From NCBI RefSeq assembly GCF_022836845.1, contig NZ_JAJNNZ010000010.1, forward strand, positions 62,001 to 126,000: DNA of 64,000 nt, given 5' to 3'. How positions within the stretch are numbered: the stretch's first letter is position 1; each line of letters begins with the position of its first letter. The stretch comes from Vibrio gelatinilyticus (GTDB lineage Bacteria > Pseudomonadota > Gammaproteobacteria > Enterobacterales > Vibrionaceae). The notes beneath the pieces were generated by a model. That model saw only the letters and a list, made by a program, of their open reading frames with translations. It did not search any database and was not told the origin of the DNA. Position numbers and translations under genes: made by a program. Shown here piece after piece: positions 29,473-37,247 of the stretch.

Positions 29473-30630
29473 TTGATAAAACGACTTTTACCGTTAGCAT
29501 CTGTACTCATTATTTTTGGATGTGCTCAACCTACCGAGCGAGCACAGCAATATAAGGATGGCGAATTAACCGCCCTTCTCAATCAAACCACGCAGATTGA
29601 GTCAAACCAGCCTCGCAATTTTACTACTTTTGCACGTCAAGCTGAGCAAGTGACCAACAATTCACCCTCTATGGCTGAGACTTATACGCCTCTTTATGAG
29701 CAGCTTAAAGTATGGGCTGAGCAAAGTGGTGACCCTAAACAGTTAGCACAATACGGCGTTCAGTCAGCCCAAATGGGCGGAGGTGACAATAAGGGGAATG
29801 TCCTGTTTACGGGTTATTTTTCGCCGGTGATGGAGCTAAGACATCAACCTGACGCAACGTTCAAATATCCTGTTTATGGGTTACCTGAGTGCGATGAAGA
29901 GTGTCCGACACGAGCGGAAATTTACGCAGGAGCCCTCAACGGCCAAGGTTTAGAGCTCGGTTATGCAGAAAACCTCATTGATCCTTTTATCATGGAAATT
30001 CAAGGTAGTGGCTTTGTGCATTTTGAAGATGATGACACGTTAGAGTATTTCGCTTATGCCGGGAAAAATAACAAAGCCTATGTCAGCATTGGCCGTGTTT
30101 TGATAGAGCAGGGGCAGATCCCTAAAGAGAAAATGTCGTTAAAGGCGATTAAAGACTGGGTTGAAACACAAGATGATGCAACCGTTCAAGCGCTTTTAGA
30201 AGAAAACACGTCTTTTGTTTTTTTCCAGCCACGCTCAGCGGCTCCGGTAACAGGAACTGCTGGGATCCCGTTATTACCAATGGCCTCGGTAGCGGGTGAT
30301 CGCACTGCATTTCCAATGGGTACCCCAATTTTAGCTGAAGTCCCTTTGCTAAACGCCGATGGTAGTTGGAGTGGTGCACACGAATTGCGTTTGCTGATTG
30401 TTCTCGATACTGGTGGTGCGGTAAAAGGTAATCACTTCGATTTGTATCATGGAATGGGCGACTATGCCGGAACACAAGCTGGGCATTACCGTCACTTTGG
30501 TCGAGTCTGGAAGCTCGGGCTAGAAAACTCACCCACGCAAACCCCTTGGGCGATGCCACCCGAAGAGACAGAAGATGCGCCAACAGAAACACCTGAAGCG
30601 CCAACAGAAACACCAACGCAAACAGAGTAA
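29473..30630 (+). CDS. mltA: Membrane-bound lytic murein transglycosylase A
   Basis: A 385-residue outer-membrane lipoprotein that cleaves the glycan strands of peptidoglycan to anhydro-muropeptides. The TTG at 29473 is preferred over the ATG at 29416 because GAGGG lies 9 bases upstream and the product then begins with a classical 16-residue lipoprotein signal ending Ile-Ile-Phe-Gly-Cys17. The MltA domain (FTGYFSPVMELRH) and C-terminal 3D domain (LLIVLDTGGAVKGNHFDLYHG-like) are intact with the catalytic Asp. The tail is an odd Pro/Thr/Glu-rich stretch encoded by a 21-base tandem duplication at 30574-30615, probably disordered. AmpG, also in this window, recycles the products of such enzymes. 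Confidence 0.9.
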   Translation: MIKRLLPLASVLIIFGCAQPTERAQQYKDGELTALLNQTTQIESNQPRNFTTFARQAEQVTNNSPSMAETYTPLYEQLKVWAEQSGDPKQLAQYGVQSAQMGGGDNKGNVLFTGYFSPVMELRHQPDATFKYPVYGLPECDEECPTRAEIYAGALNGQGLELGYAENLIDPFIMEIQGSGFVHFEDDDTLEYFAYAGKNNKAYVSIGRVLIEQGQIPKEKMSLKAIKDWVETQDDATVQALLEENTSFVFFQPRSAAPVTGTAGIPLLPMASVAGDRTAFPMGTPILAEVPLLNADGSWSGAHELRLLIVLDTGGAVKGNHFDLYHGMGDYAGTQAGHYRHFGRVWKLGLENSPTQTPWAMPPEETEDAPTETPEAPTETPTQTE

Positions 30631-30655
30631 CAGGCGGTGTAGAAGTTGATTTTTT

Positions 30656-30690
30656 AATAAAGAGTGCGTATAAATCGCACTCTTTATTTT
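30656..30690 (+). terminator. Rho-independent terminator after mltA
   Basis: A 13-bp perfect stem (30656-30668 with 30676-30688; GAGTGCG core) and T-rich 3' end, 24 bases before the tcdA start. Confidence 0.9.
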
Positions 30691-30713
30691 TTTACGCTTG
30701 CTGGGTATTCGTA

Positions 30714-31526
30714 ATGCGCGAACTTAATGATTCTGCTTCTGACAGCTACAACCAACGTTTTGGTGGCACCCGTCGACTTTACGGGAACTCCGAAGTGGAG
30801 ATATTACGTGCCGCTCATGTGTGTGTTATTGGTATTGGTGGTGTGGGCTCTTGGGCAGTAGAGGCTTTAGCAAGAACCGGTATTGGTGAGTTGACATTGA
30901 TCGACATGGACGATGTTTGTGTCACCAACATCAATCGTCAAATTCATGCGATGTCGGGAACTATTGGTCAAAGCAAAATCGAGATGATGGAGCAACGAGT
31001 TAAACTTATTAATCCAGAGTGTAAAGTTAACTTGATTGACGATTTTATCAGTGCAGAAAACCTATCCGAATACATTTCGAAAGACTTTGATTATGTGTTG
31101 GACGCGATTGATAGTATGAAGCCAAAGGCTGCGCTTCTAGCTTATTGCAAAAGCAATAAAATCAAAGTGATTACTACAGGTGGGGCTGGTGGGCAGGTTG
31201 ATCCTACTCAAATAAAAGTGGCTGACCTGACTAAGACCATACAAGATCCGCTGGCCAAAAAGCTAAAAGATACTCTGCGTCGTCACCATAATTTCACAAA
31301 GAACCCCGCTCGAAAATTTGGCATTGATTGTGTCTTTTCGACAGAGCAGCTTAAGTACCCGCAAGCTGACGGCAGTGTTTGTGGCGTGAAGTCGACAGCT
31401 GAAGGCCCAAAGCGCATGGATTGTGCCACAGGCTTTGGCGCAGCAACGGTCGTGACGGCAACTTTTGGTTTTGTTGCTGTGTCGCGCATTGTTGAAAAAC
31501 TCATCCAAAAATACGCAAGCAAGTAG
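30714..31526 (+). CDS. tcdA: tRNA t6A dehydratase TcdA (CsdL)
   Basis: A 270-residue E1/MoeB-ThiF-like protein that cyclises tRNA threonylcarbamoyladenosine to ct6A using ATP. The nucleotide-binding Rossmann loop GIGGVGSWAVEALARTGIG is at about 38-56, and the following Asp-Met-Asp and DAIDSMKPKAAL match TcdA. The gene starts 24 bases after the mltA terminator and is followed 8 bases later by csdE, its sulfur-carrier partner. The order in E. coli is csdA-csdE-tcdA; here csdA is on the opposite strand, converging on csdE. Confidence 0.95.
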   Translation: MRELNDSASDSYNQRFGGTRRLYGNSEVEILRAAHVCVIGIGGVGSWAVEALARTGIGELTLIDMDDVCVTNINRQIHAMSGTIGQSKIEMMEQRVKLINPECKVNLIDDFISAENLSEYISKDFDYVLDAIDSMKPKAALLAYCKSNKIKVITTGGAGGQVDPTQIKVADLTKTIQDPLAKKLKDTLRRHHNFTKNPARKFGIDCVFSTEQLKYPQADGSVCGVKSTAEGPKRMDCATGFGAATVVTATFGFVAVSRIVEKLIQKYASK

Positions 31527-31534
31527 AGGCTATC

Positions 31535-31969
31535 ATGTCTGGTATTATCAACAACCCATTTGGTAGCGAGATCACAGCGCAAGATATCGTCGCCGCCATG
31601 ACGGGCCTTAAAGGCTGGGAGGACCGCTATCGCCAAGTGATTCAGTGGGGCAAAAAGCTTCCTGTACTTGATGATAAGCTAAAACAAGACCAACTACTTG
31701 TTGCTGGCTGTGAAAGTTCGGTTTGGTTAGCTTTGCAACAGGTTGAAGGTCGTTGGCATATTCAGGCTGACTCGGACGCCAGAATTGTACGCGGCTTAAT
31801 TGCAATTGTGTTGGCCGCCTTTAACGGAAAAACGTCTGCTCAGATTAAAGAGTTTGATTTAGAGAGTTATTTTGAACAGCTGAACCTGATCCAGCACTTA
31901 AGCCCTTCACGGGGTAACGGATTAAAAGCGATTGTTGAAGTGATTTTAAGTCAGGCCAATCAGCAATAG
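31535..31969 (+). CDS. csdE: CsdE sulfur acceptor (SufE family)
   Basis: A 144-residue SufE-fold protein. The active Cys is Cys59 in LLVAGCESSVWL, and the downstream SDARIVRGLIAIVLAAFNGK segment is characteristic. CsdE takes persulfide sulfur from CsdA and, with TcdA, takes part in the ct6A tRNA pathway. It is 8 bases after tcdA and certainly cotranscribed. It converges with csdA; the 89-base gap has an 8-bp inverted repeat AGGATTCG/CGAATCCT (31986-32020) with a 19-base loop but no good T tract. Confidence 0.93.
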   Translation: MSGIINNPFGSEITAQDIVAAMTGLKGWEDRYRQVIQWGKKLPVLDDKLKQDQLLVAGCESSVWLALQQVEGRWHIQADSDARIVRGLIAIVLAAFNGKTSAQIKEFDLESYFEQLNLIQHLSPSRGNGLKAIVEVILSQANQQ

Positions 31970-32058
31970 TCTTCGAAAAGAAAATAGGATTCGATCGCGG
32001 GTTATGGCAAACCGAATCCTGCCTCATTAGATCCCTGTTATCCCTACCCAGAACAAAA

Positions 32059-33258
32059 TCATAGTATATCGACCGCTTTGCTAACGGCTTTTATGAATGC
32101 TTCGACGTCTTCTTTGGTGTTATAGATCGCAAAGGATGCACGCACAGTGCCCTTAAGACCTAACGCATCCATCAAAGGGTGTGCACAGTGATGTCCGGCC
32201 CTCACGGCGATGTTTTGCTGATCGAGTAAGGTGGCAATATCTTGATGGTGAACACCATCCATTACAAAGGTAATGACACTGGCGCCGGGTTGAAAGCCAA
32301 TAATGCGAATATCGTCTAGCTCACTCAGCCCTTGATAAGCGTATTGCTGCAGTGCAGACACATGCTTTTCTAACATGTCGTGATCGTACTGTGATAACCA
32401 GTCGATAGCACAAGCGAGTGCCAACACCCCAGCCACATTGGGAGTGCCTGCTTCGAACTTCCCTGGAAGCGCGCTAAAAGTCGTTCCTTCAAAAGACACT
32501 TTTTCAACCATCTTGCCGCCACCATGCCAAGGGGGCATGACCTCTAGGAGGTGCAACTTGCCATACAGCACACCAATACCTGCAGGGGCGTACAGCTTAT
32601 GGCCAGAGAAAACATAAAAGTCCGCATCCAATGACTGTACATCGGTAGGTTGATGAACGATACCTTGTGCACCATCAACCACGACAATCGCTTCACTGCA
32701 TGCTCGAGTTAAGGTGATAATCTGCTCTAAAGGTAAAGCGGTCCCTGTGACGTTAGTCACCTGTGCGACGGCCACAATTTTGGTGTTGCGACCGATAAGG
32801 GACTTAAAGGCTTCGATGTCAATCTGGCAGTCTTTGGTGATAGGAACTTTAACGACTTTCGCGCCAGTCTGCTCTGCAACGATCTGCCAAGGAACAATAT
32901 TGGCGTGATGCTCCATTTCGGAGACGAGTATTTCATCACCGGCCTTTAGTGAGCTGCGAGCGTAGGTTTGCGCAATCAGGTTGAGCGCTTCGGTGGCTCC
33001 ACGTGTCCAGATGATTTCGTTAGGGGACGAGGCGTTGATAAAACGCGCGACAATGCGCCTTGCCTTTTCAAATCTATCTGTGGCCAGTGCTGTTAGCGAG
33101 TGACTGCCTCGGTGAACATTGGCGTTTTGATTTTGATAGTATTCACTCACACAATCGATTACCGCTTGAGGCTTTTGTGTTGTGGCAGCGCTATCAAGGT
33201 AAATTACATCACCTTTAATCGCGGGGAACTGCGCTCTAATATTGTGTAAATCAGTCAT
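32059..33258 (-). CDS. csdA: Cysteine desulfurase CsdA
   Basis: A 399-residue class V aminotransferase-fold PLP enzyme releasing sulfur from cysteine. Lys221 in FSGHKLYAPAGIG binds PLP and Cys358 in VRAGHHCAHPLM is the catalytic nucleophile in the SufS/CsdA-type short loop (class II). It supplies CsdE, which lies convergent downstream. The start codon overlaps the end of yajL by 8 bases, making the panE-yajL-csdA unit translationally coupled. Confidence 0.93.
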   Translation of the reverse strand: MTDLHNIRAQFPAIKGDVIYLDSAATTQKPQAVIDCVSEYYQNQNANVHRGSHSLTALATDRFEKARRIVARFINASSPNEIIWTRGATEALNLIAQTYARSSLKAGDEILVSEMEHHANIVPWQIVAEQTGAKVVKVPITKDCQIDIEAFKSLIGRNTKIVAVAQVTNVTGTALPLEQIITLTRACSEAIVVVDGAQGIVHQPTDVQSLDADFYVFSGHKLYAPAGIGVLYGKLHLLEVMPPWHGGGKMVEKVSFEGTTFSALPGKFEAGTPNVAGVLALACAIDWLSQYDHDMLEKHVSALQQYAYQGLSELDDIRIIGFQPGASVITFVMDGVHHQDIATLLDQQNIAVRAGHHCAHPLMDALGLKGTVRASFAIYNTKEDVEAFIKAVSKAVDIL

Positions 33259-33856
33259 TGGCTTTTCCCATCTTGTGATAGTGGAGGGTCGGGTTTGTTA
33301 CCATAGGCTCGGCTACTTGCCATGCTTTTTCTTTGCCGCACAAAGCGATAATGATCTCTATTGCAAACTCAAGTGCGGTACCCGGGCCCTGACTGGTAAT
33401 TAGGTGATGATTTATGTCTACCGTGACTCGTTTTGGGCGCCAATTGTCTGTTGGGATATGAGACTGAAAACTTGGATGGCAGGTCATTAGAGCATTGGGA
33501 TATAGGTTATGGTGCTGCAAAACAATAGCTGGTGCAGCGCAGATCGCCGCGAGCCATTTGCCTTCATACTTGTGTTGCAAAAGCATCTCGACCAATAAAG
33601 TACTGTCACGCAATGTTTCTGCACCAGTAACGCCACCAGGCAGAGCGATGGCATCAAACTCGTCATCAGCCACATCAACCAGCTTGCATTGTGCTGTTAA
33701 AATAACCCCTCGCGAAGCCGTTACCGCAAGACTTCCGTCAAAATCAGCACTGGCTACGGTGACATCAAAGCCGGCCCTTACAAAGGTGTCTATCAGGGTC
33801 ACGGCTTCGATTTCTTCGGTACCTGACGCTATTGGTATCAAAACACGTTTACTCAT
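33251..33856 (-). CDS. yajL: YajL, DJ-1/PfpI family protein
   Basis: A 201-residue DJ-1 superfamily protein. The nucleophile elbow AAICAAPA places the oxidisable Cys at 106, exactly as in DJ-1/YajL, and Glu15/16 near the N-terminus completes the site. YajL is a stress chaperone; its proposed protein/nucleic-acid deglycase activity is debated. It overlaps panE upstream and csdA downstream by 8 bases each. The panE-yajL neighbourhood is also found in E. coli. Confidence 0.92.
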   Translation of the reverse strand: MSKRVLIPIASGTEEIEAVTLIDTFVRAGFDVTVASADFDGSLAVTASRGVILTAQCKLVDVADDEFDAIALPGGVTGAETLRDSTLLVEMLLQHKYEGKWLAAICAAPAIVLQHHNLYPNALMTCHPSFQSHIPTDNWRPKRVTVDINHHLITSQGPGTALEFAIEIIIALCGKEKAWQVAEPMVTNPTLHYHKMGKAND

Positions 33857-34742
33857 GGTTACTCCAACTGCTTTCTATGTCTTTTATCGCGCAATAGAGG
33901 CGCTGGTTATTGGGAACTTCGATATGATGGTGCTTGGCGATTTTGAGCACATAGCCGGTAATAAACTCAATTTCAGACTTTCTCTGGTGTTCAATGTCTT
34001 GCTGCATTGAGGAAAAATTTGCCGCTGTGGCTTTGAGGACAGTCTGAACGGTCTCGGTAAGTGCAGCTAATGGCAGATCAATGCGTTCAGCTTGCATCAC
34101 TTGATGCACCTCACTAATGATGGCGCTCAGTTCAGTTTCAAAATGAGGTGTGCCCAAATCACCATTTCGACAACGATGTAGAGCGGTAAGCGGGTTAATT
34201 GCGCAGTTGATGGCCAGCTTCTGCCAGAGTGCGCTTTGGATGCTGTTGGTCCAGCCACATTCAGCGAAGGCATGGTGCATGACATCAGAAACAAACTGGC
34301 ATCGTTCGCCTTGCTGATTCCAGGCGCCAATTAAGGTTTGACCTCTGCCCGTGTGCTCAATATGGTGACGATCGCGCTTCAAAGCACCGTGTGTGGATGT
34401 CCCTAGCAAGATGGGATGTCCCTGTAATTGCTCGGCGACCAGATCGACACACCCCATGCCATTATGAAGAAAAAGAATTATGGTGTCGTTTGCTAGCGCG
34501 TCGAGTAGTGGCGTGATCGCCGTTTCCACTTGCCAAGCCTTGAGGGTGATAATAAGCAGTTCACATTGTTCGAGATGCGATAAGCTACGGTTGACTAAGC
34601 TAATTGCGCTCTGATTATCGAGTGAAAACTCATGATATTGGTCGTGGCGTGATCCCCACACCGAGACAGAATGGCCCGCTTGATCAAGATGATAGGCGTA
34701 TAAAGATCCAATAGCACCGGGGCCCAGAATGACGATATTCAC
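33849..34742 (-). CDS. panE: 2-Dehydropantoate 2-reductase
   Basis: A 297-residue ketopantoate reductase of the pantothenate/CoA pathway using NADPH. The Rossmann motif GPGAIGSLYAYHL directly follows the start. GTG at 34742 is chosen over the ATG at 34784 because the family begins NIVILGPGAIG immediately after Met and GAG lies 9 bases upstream; the longer form would add a spurious hydrophobic extension. The C-terminal helical domain contains KLAINCAINPLTAL with the conserved Lys and Asn. It is first gene of panE-yajL-csdA. The ompK terminator lies just upstream. Confidence 0.92.
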   Translation of the reverse strand: MNIVILGPGAIGSLYAYHLDQAGHSVSVWGSRHDQYHEFSLDNQSAISLVNRSLSHLEQCELLIITLKAWQVETAITPLLDALANDTIILFLHNGMGCVDLVAEQLQGHPILLGTSTHGALKRDRHHIEHTGRGQTLIGAWNQQGERCQFVSDVMHHAFAECGWTNSIQSALWQKLAINCAINPLTALHRCRNGDLGTPHFETELSAIISEVHQVMQAERIDLPLAALTETVQTVLKATAANFSSMQQDIEHQRKSEIEFITGYVLKIAKHHHIEVPNNQRLYCAIKDIESSWSNHE

Positions 34743-34803
34743 AATAATACTCAGTGACAGGGAAACGAACGTGAAGAATAGCAAATTATTGCCAAGGAAT
34801 AAA

Positions 34804-34827
34804 AAAAGGCGCCATTAGGCGCCTTTT
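34804..34827 (-). terminator. Terminator after ompK
   Basis: A perfect 10-bp stem AAAAGGCGCC/GGCGCCTTTT with an ATTA (minus: TAAT) loop and a T run on the minus strand separates ompK from panE. Confidence 0.9.
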
Positions 34828-34847
34828 CTACAATCCAAAAAATTGGA

Positions 34848-35630
34848 TTAGAAGTTGTACTGTACGCGGTAGATAAGCGCGTCGCCGTAGTGCTGTTTAC
34901 GACCAGATTCGCCATATACACCAAGCTTATTGTTGAAGTAACGGTATTGGATACCAGTCGCTAGGTGCTTTGTTGGGTGCCAGAATAAGATTGCAGCGCC
35001 CTGGACGCTATTTTTGCCACCCTGATTTTGAGCGTAAGCGTCGTTGCGATCAAATTCGATTTCGTTCCAGTTTACGAAAGAGAAGTCTTGACCACCTAAG
35101 TTAAACGCGTAACGCGCAGTCCAACCAGCCATGTAGCCGTTGTTGCCGTTAACATTTTGGTTTGGTGAGAAAGAATCCCAAGAAGTGATGTCATGAACAC
35201 CAACCCATGGCTTGAAGAACCAGTTGTCACCTTGCAACGCAGTGTAACCTAGACCAAGAACGCGGTTAGTTTCGCTTTGGTTTGGGTTGTCGTGGTGGTA
35301 AACCTGGCCGTATAAGCTCACACCAGAATCACCAAGATAAACGTGCGCTGTACCTTTCATTGAGTTCTTCTGCTCTGAAGAGCTCTTTTCAACACTTTCA
35401 CGGTCGTAGAAACCGTAGATCTCACCCCAAGTGAAACCCGCACCGCCTTCAAGACCAAGAACAGCTTGGTTACGGTTGCGACCATCTTTGCCATTTTCAA
35501 TTGCATTAGGACCGTGATCCCAGCTTTGGTGGTCTAGATATACACCGCCGAAGCCGTATAGATATTCTGCTGATGCTGGAACTGCTGCTACTGCTGCAAC
35601 AACGCCAAGAGCTAAAAGTGATTTGCGCAT
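34848..35630 (-). CDS. ompK: OmpK/Tsx-type outer-membrane channel
   Basis: A 260-residue outer-membrane protein. Residues 1-21 are a Sec signal ending Ala-Ser-Ala; the mature chain alternates amphipathic strands and ends in Asn-Phe, the usual barrel C-terminus. Motifs such as SWDHGPNAIENGKDG and LGVYGESGRKQHYGDAL are typical of Vibrio OmpK, a nucleoside-specific channel (Tsx) family member that serves as the receptor for vibriophage KVP40. The start is the Met at 35630, not an upstream ATG at 35735, because only it gives a signal peptide. Upstream CRP and LacI-family sites fit nucleoside control. Confidence 0.93.
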   Translation of the reverse strand: MRKSLLALGVVAAVAAVPASAEYLYGFGGVYLDHQSWDHGPNAIENGKDGRNRNQAVLGLEGGAGFTWGEIYGFYDRESVEKSSSEQKNSMKGTAHVYLGDSGVSLYGQVYHHDNPNQSETNRVLGLGYTALQGDNWFFKPWVGVHDITSWDSFSPNQNVNGNNGYMAGWTARYAFNLGGQDFSFVNWNEIEFDRNDAYAQNQGGKNSVQGAAILFWHPTKHLATGIQYRYFNNKLGVYGESGRKQHYGDALIYRVQYNF

Positions 35631-35734
35631 AATAGATGACTCTTTAAGTTGTGATGTGTTTGGTCGCAAATCCCTGCGAAACCGTCCAATGGCGAGCATG
35701 ATATAGATTAATATCGCAATGTAAATGTGCAACA

Positions 35735-35771
35735 ATGCAAACGGTTGCTAAAATGTGTGTTGGTGATCACA
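35735..35771. promoter_or_regulatory. LacI-family (CytR/PurR-like) operator and CRP site upstream of ompK
   Basis: On the minus strand, TAGCAACCGTTTGCAT (35735-35750) fits the PurR/LacI-family pattern at 11 of 12 fixed positions and continues into GTTGCAC, like CytR octamers. Six bases further upstream, TGTGT-N6-TCACA (35756-35771, plus strand) is a 9/10 CRP site. The rest of the 324-base ompK-LON-gene gap contains no ORF and no core promoter I can fix. Confidence 0.55.
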
Positions 35772-35954
35772 TTTCATGGAACTCGTCGGGAACTTTCTTG
35801 GTTTGTACACAAATCGTTCAAGCACGTATTTCACGTCGTTAACAAATGAGCTTTTTCATTAACCTCTGTCTATGAGTCGTTCACTAGGTTTGAGGTGATC
35901 ATTTTTTAACATTACCCGTAAAAGCTAGCATGGGTTATTGAGAGAGGTTGCTAG

Positions 35955-36554
35955 ATGAGTATCGTTAATTTGTTTCCTTTGCGTTCGACCATTCTCCCCG
36001 AAGGGAGAATGCATTTGCGAATATTTGAACCTCGGTACATAAAAATGGTGTCTAATTGTTTGCAAAACTCTTCAGGTTTTGGGGTCTGTTTAATTGATGA
36101 CAGCAAAGCACCAGCACCAAGAAATGTATCCCGATACGGAACATTTGTCTCCATCGTTGATTTCGACAGTGACTCCGATAATGCTTTGGTGATCACAGTG
36201 TCAGGCGTAAAAAAATTTGCTATCGATTCCGTTGAGGCTAGCGAAGACGGGCTGAGAAATGCGAGTGTTCAATGGATTGATAATTGGCAACATACAGGCT
36301 TGCAAGAGCCCAACGTCTATCTATCGGAGTACTTACAGGAAGTCTATTCTCAATTTCCTATGATAGGGGATTTGTACCGCGACCGATTTTTTGATGATGC
36401 GACTTGGGTGTGTCAACGTTGGCTCGAAATTCTGCCAGTCGATTGTGATCAGTTCGAGCAACTCGTGTCGCCAGCAGATTGCTCTAAGGCACTTCGGTAT
36501 TTGGATGAGGCGTTTAAATCGGGAAGTTTAAGACTTACAGAACGTCATAATTAG
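35955..36554 (+). CDS. Stand-alone LON substrate-binding-domain protein
   Basis: A 199-residue protein consisting only of the N-terminal LON (substrate-binding) fold: VNLFPLRSTILPEGRMHLRI, then EPRYIKMVSNCL and GTFVSIVDFD are the typical start. There is no AAA or protease domain. Such proteins are common in proteobacteria, and their role (possibly recruiting or presenting substrates) is unknown. It is preceded by GAGAGAGG, and 111 bases separate it from the ECF sigma gene, which has its own predicted promoter. Confidence 0.9.
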   Translation: MSIVNLFPLRSTILPEGRMHLRIFEPRYIKMVSNCLQNSSGFGVCLIDDSKAPAPRNVSRYGTFVSIVDFDSDSDNALVITVSGVKKFAIDSVEASEDGLRNASVQWIDNWQHTGLQEPNVYLSEYLQEVYSQFPMIGDLYRDRFFDDATWVCQRWLEILPVDCDQFEQLVSPADCSKALRYLDEAFKSGSLRLTERHN

Positions 36555-36573
36555 GCACTTTCAGGATTGTTTA

Positions 36574-36599
36574 TGATCCGTATTAGCTATACTCACGTA
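36574..36599 (+). promoter_or_regulatory. Predicted autoregulated ECF (RpoE/ChrR-type) promoter
   Basis: TGATCC (36574-36579), 16 bases, then CGTA (36596-36599), resembling the -35 TGATCC and -10 elements of ECF11 singlet-oxygen sigma promoters. It is about 65 bases before the sigma-factor ATG. Confidence 0.6.
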
Positions 36600-36665
36600 G
36601 CAAGATATTGAAGCAAAGAGAGCAACGAGAGATCTGTACGTTGCAAATACGAATTGGGAGCTGTT

Positions 36666-37247
36666 ATGACAAGTACTTCAGTAGACAGTAGGACCAAGCA
36701 ACAGTGGCAAGCTTTAATGGAGCGCGTCAAACAGCGAGACAGAAAAGCGTTCGAGGAGATATTTGTTTACTACTCTCCTCGCTTGAAGCAGTTCACTTTC
36801 AAGCACATGGGAAACGAGCAGGTCGCGTTAGAGCTTGTACAAGAAGCCATGTCTGTCGTCTGGCAGAAAGCCCATTTATTTAATGGCGAGAAGAGCTCAC
36901 TCTCCACTTGGATATACACGGTGGCGAGGAATCTCTGTTTTGATTTGATGCGCAAGCAAAAAGGAAAGGAGTTGCACGTACATTCTGAAGACATTTGGCC
37001 GGGAGACTTTTGCCCGCCAGACTTTGTAGAACATTATTCACCAGAGTTAGACAGGTTGAAACTGCAAGTTGTGAAATTTTTAGATACGTTACCTGAACCG
37101 CAAAAGCAAGTTGTTCAAGCTGTTTATCTAGATGATATGCCGCAGATGCAAGTCGCTGAGATGCTCAATGTTCCTCTGGGAACGGTAAAGTCTCGTTTAC
37201 GTTTAGCCGTAGAGAAACTACGACATACCATGGGGGAAGAGCTATGA
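36666..37247 (+). CDS. rpoE: ECF sigma factor, RpoE/ECF11 type
   Basis: A 193-residue ECF sigma with region 2 (about 26-92; FEEIFVYYSPRLKQFTFKHM... STWIYTVARNLCFDLMR) and region 4 (about 133-190; LPEPQKQVVQAVYLDDMPQM... VPLGTVKSRLRLAVEKL). The ATG at 36666 follows GGGAG with 5-base spacing; an upstream TTG in frame is less good. Overlap (ATGA) with a ChrR anti-sigma gene identifies the group that answers singlet oxygen in Rhodobacter and related stress in vibrios; this is not the envelope-stress RpoE with RseA. The symbol reflects the rpoE-chrR literature name. Confidence 0.9.
   Translation: MTSTSVDSRTKQQWQALMERVKQRDRKAFEEIFVYYSPRLKQFTFKHMGNEQVALELVQEAMSVVWQKAHLFNGEKSSLSTWIYTVARNLCFDLMRKQKGKELHVHSEDIWPGDFCPPDFVEHYSPELDRLKLQVVKFLDTLPEPQKQVVQAVYLDDMPQMQVAEMLNVPLGTVKSRLRLAVEKLRHTMGEEL

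Noticed and set aside
36666..37247. Envelope-stress RpoE (with rseABC).
   Set aside because: The overlapping downstream gene is a zinc-cupin ChrR, not a membrane RseA; the sigma belongs to the ECF11 type.
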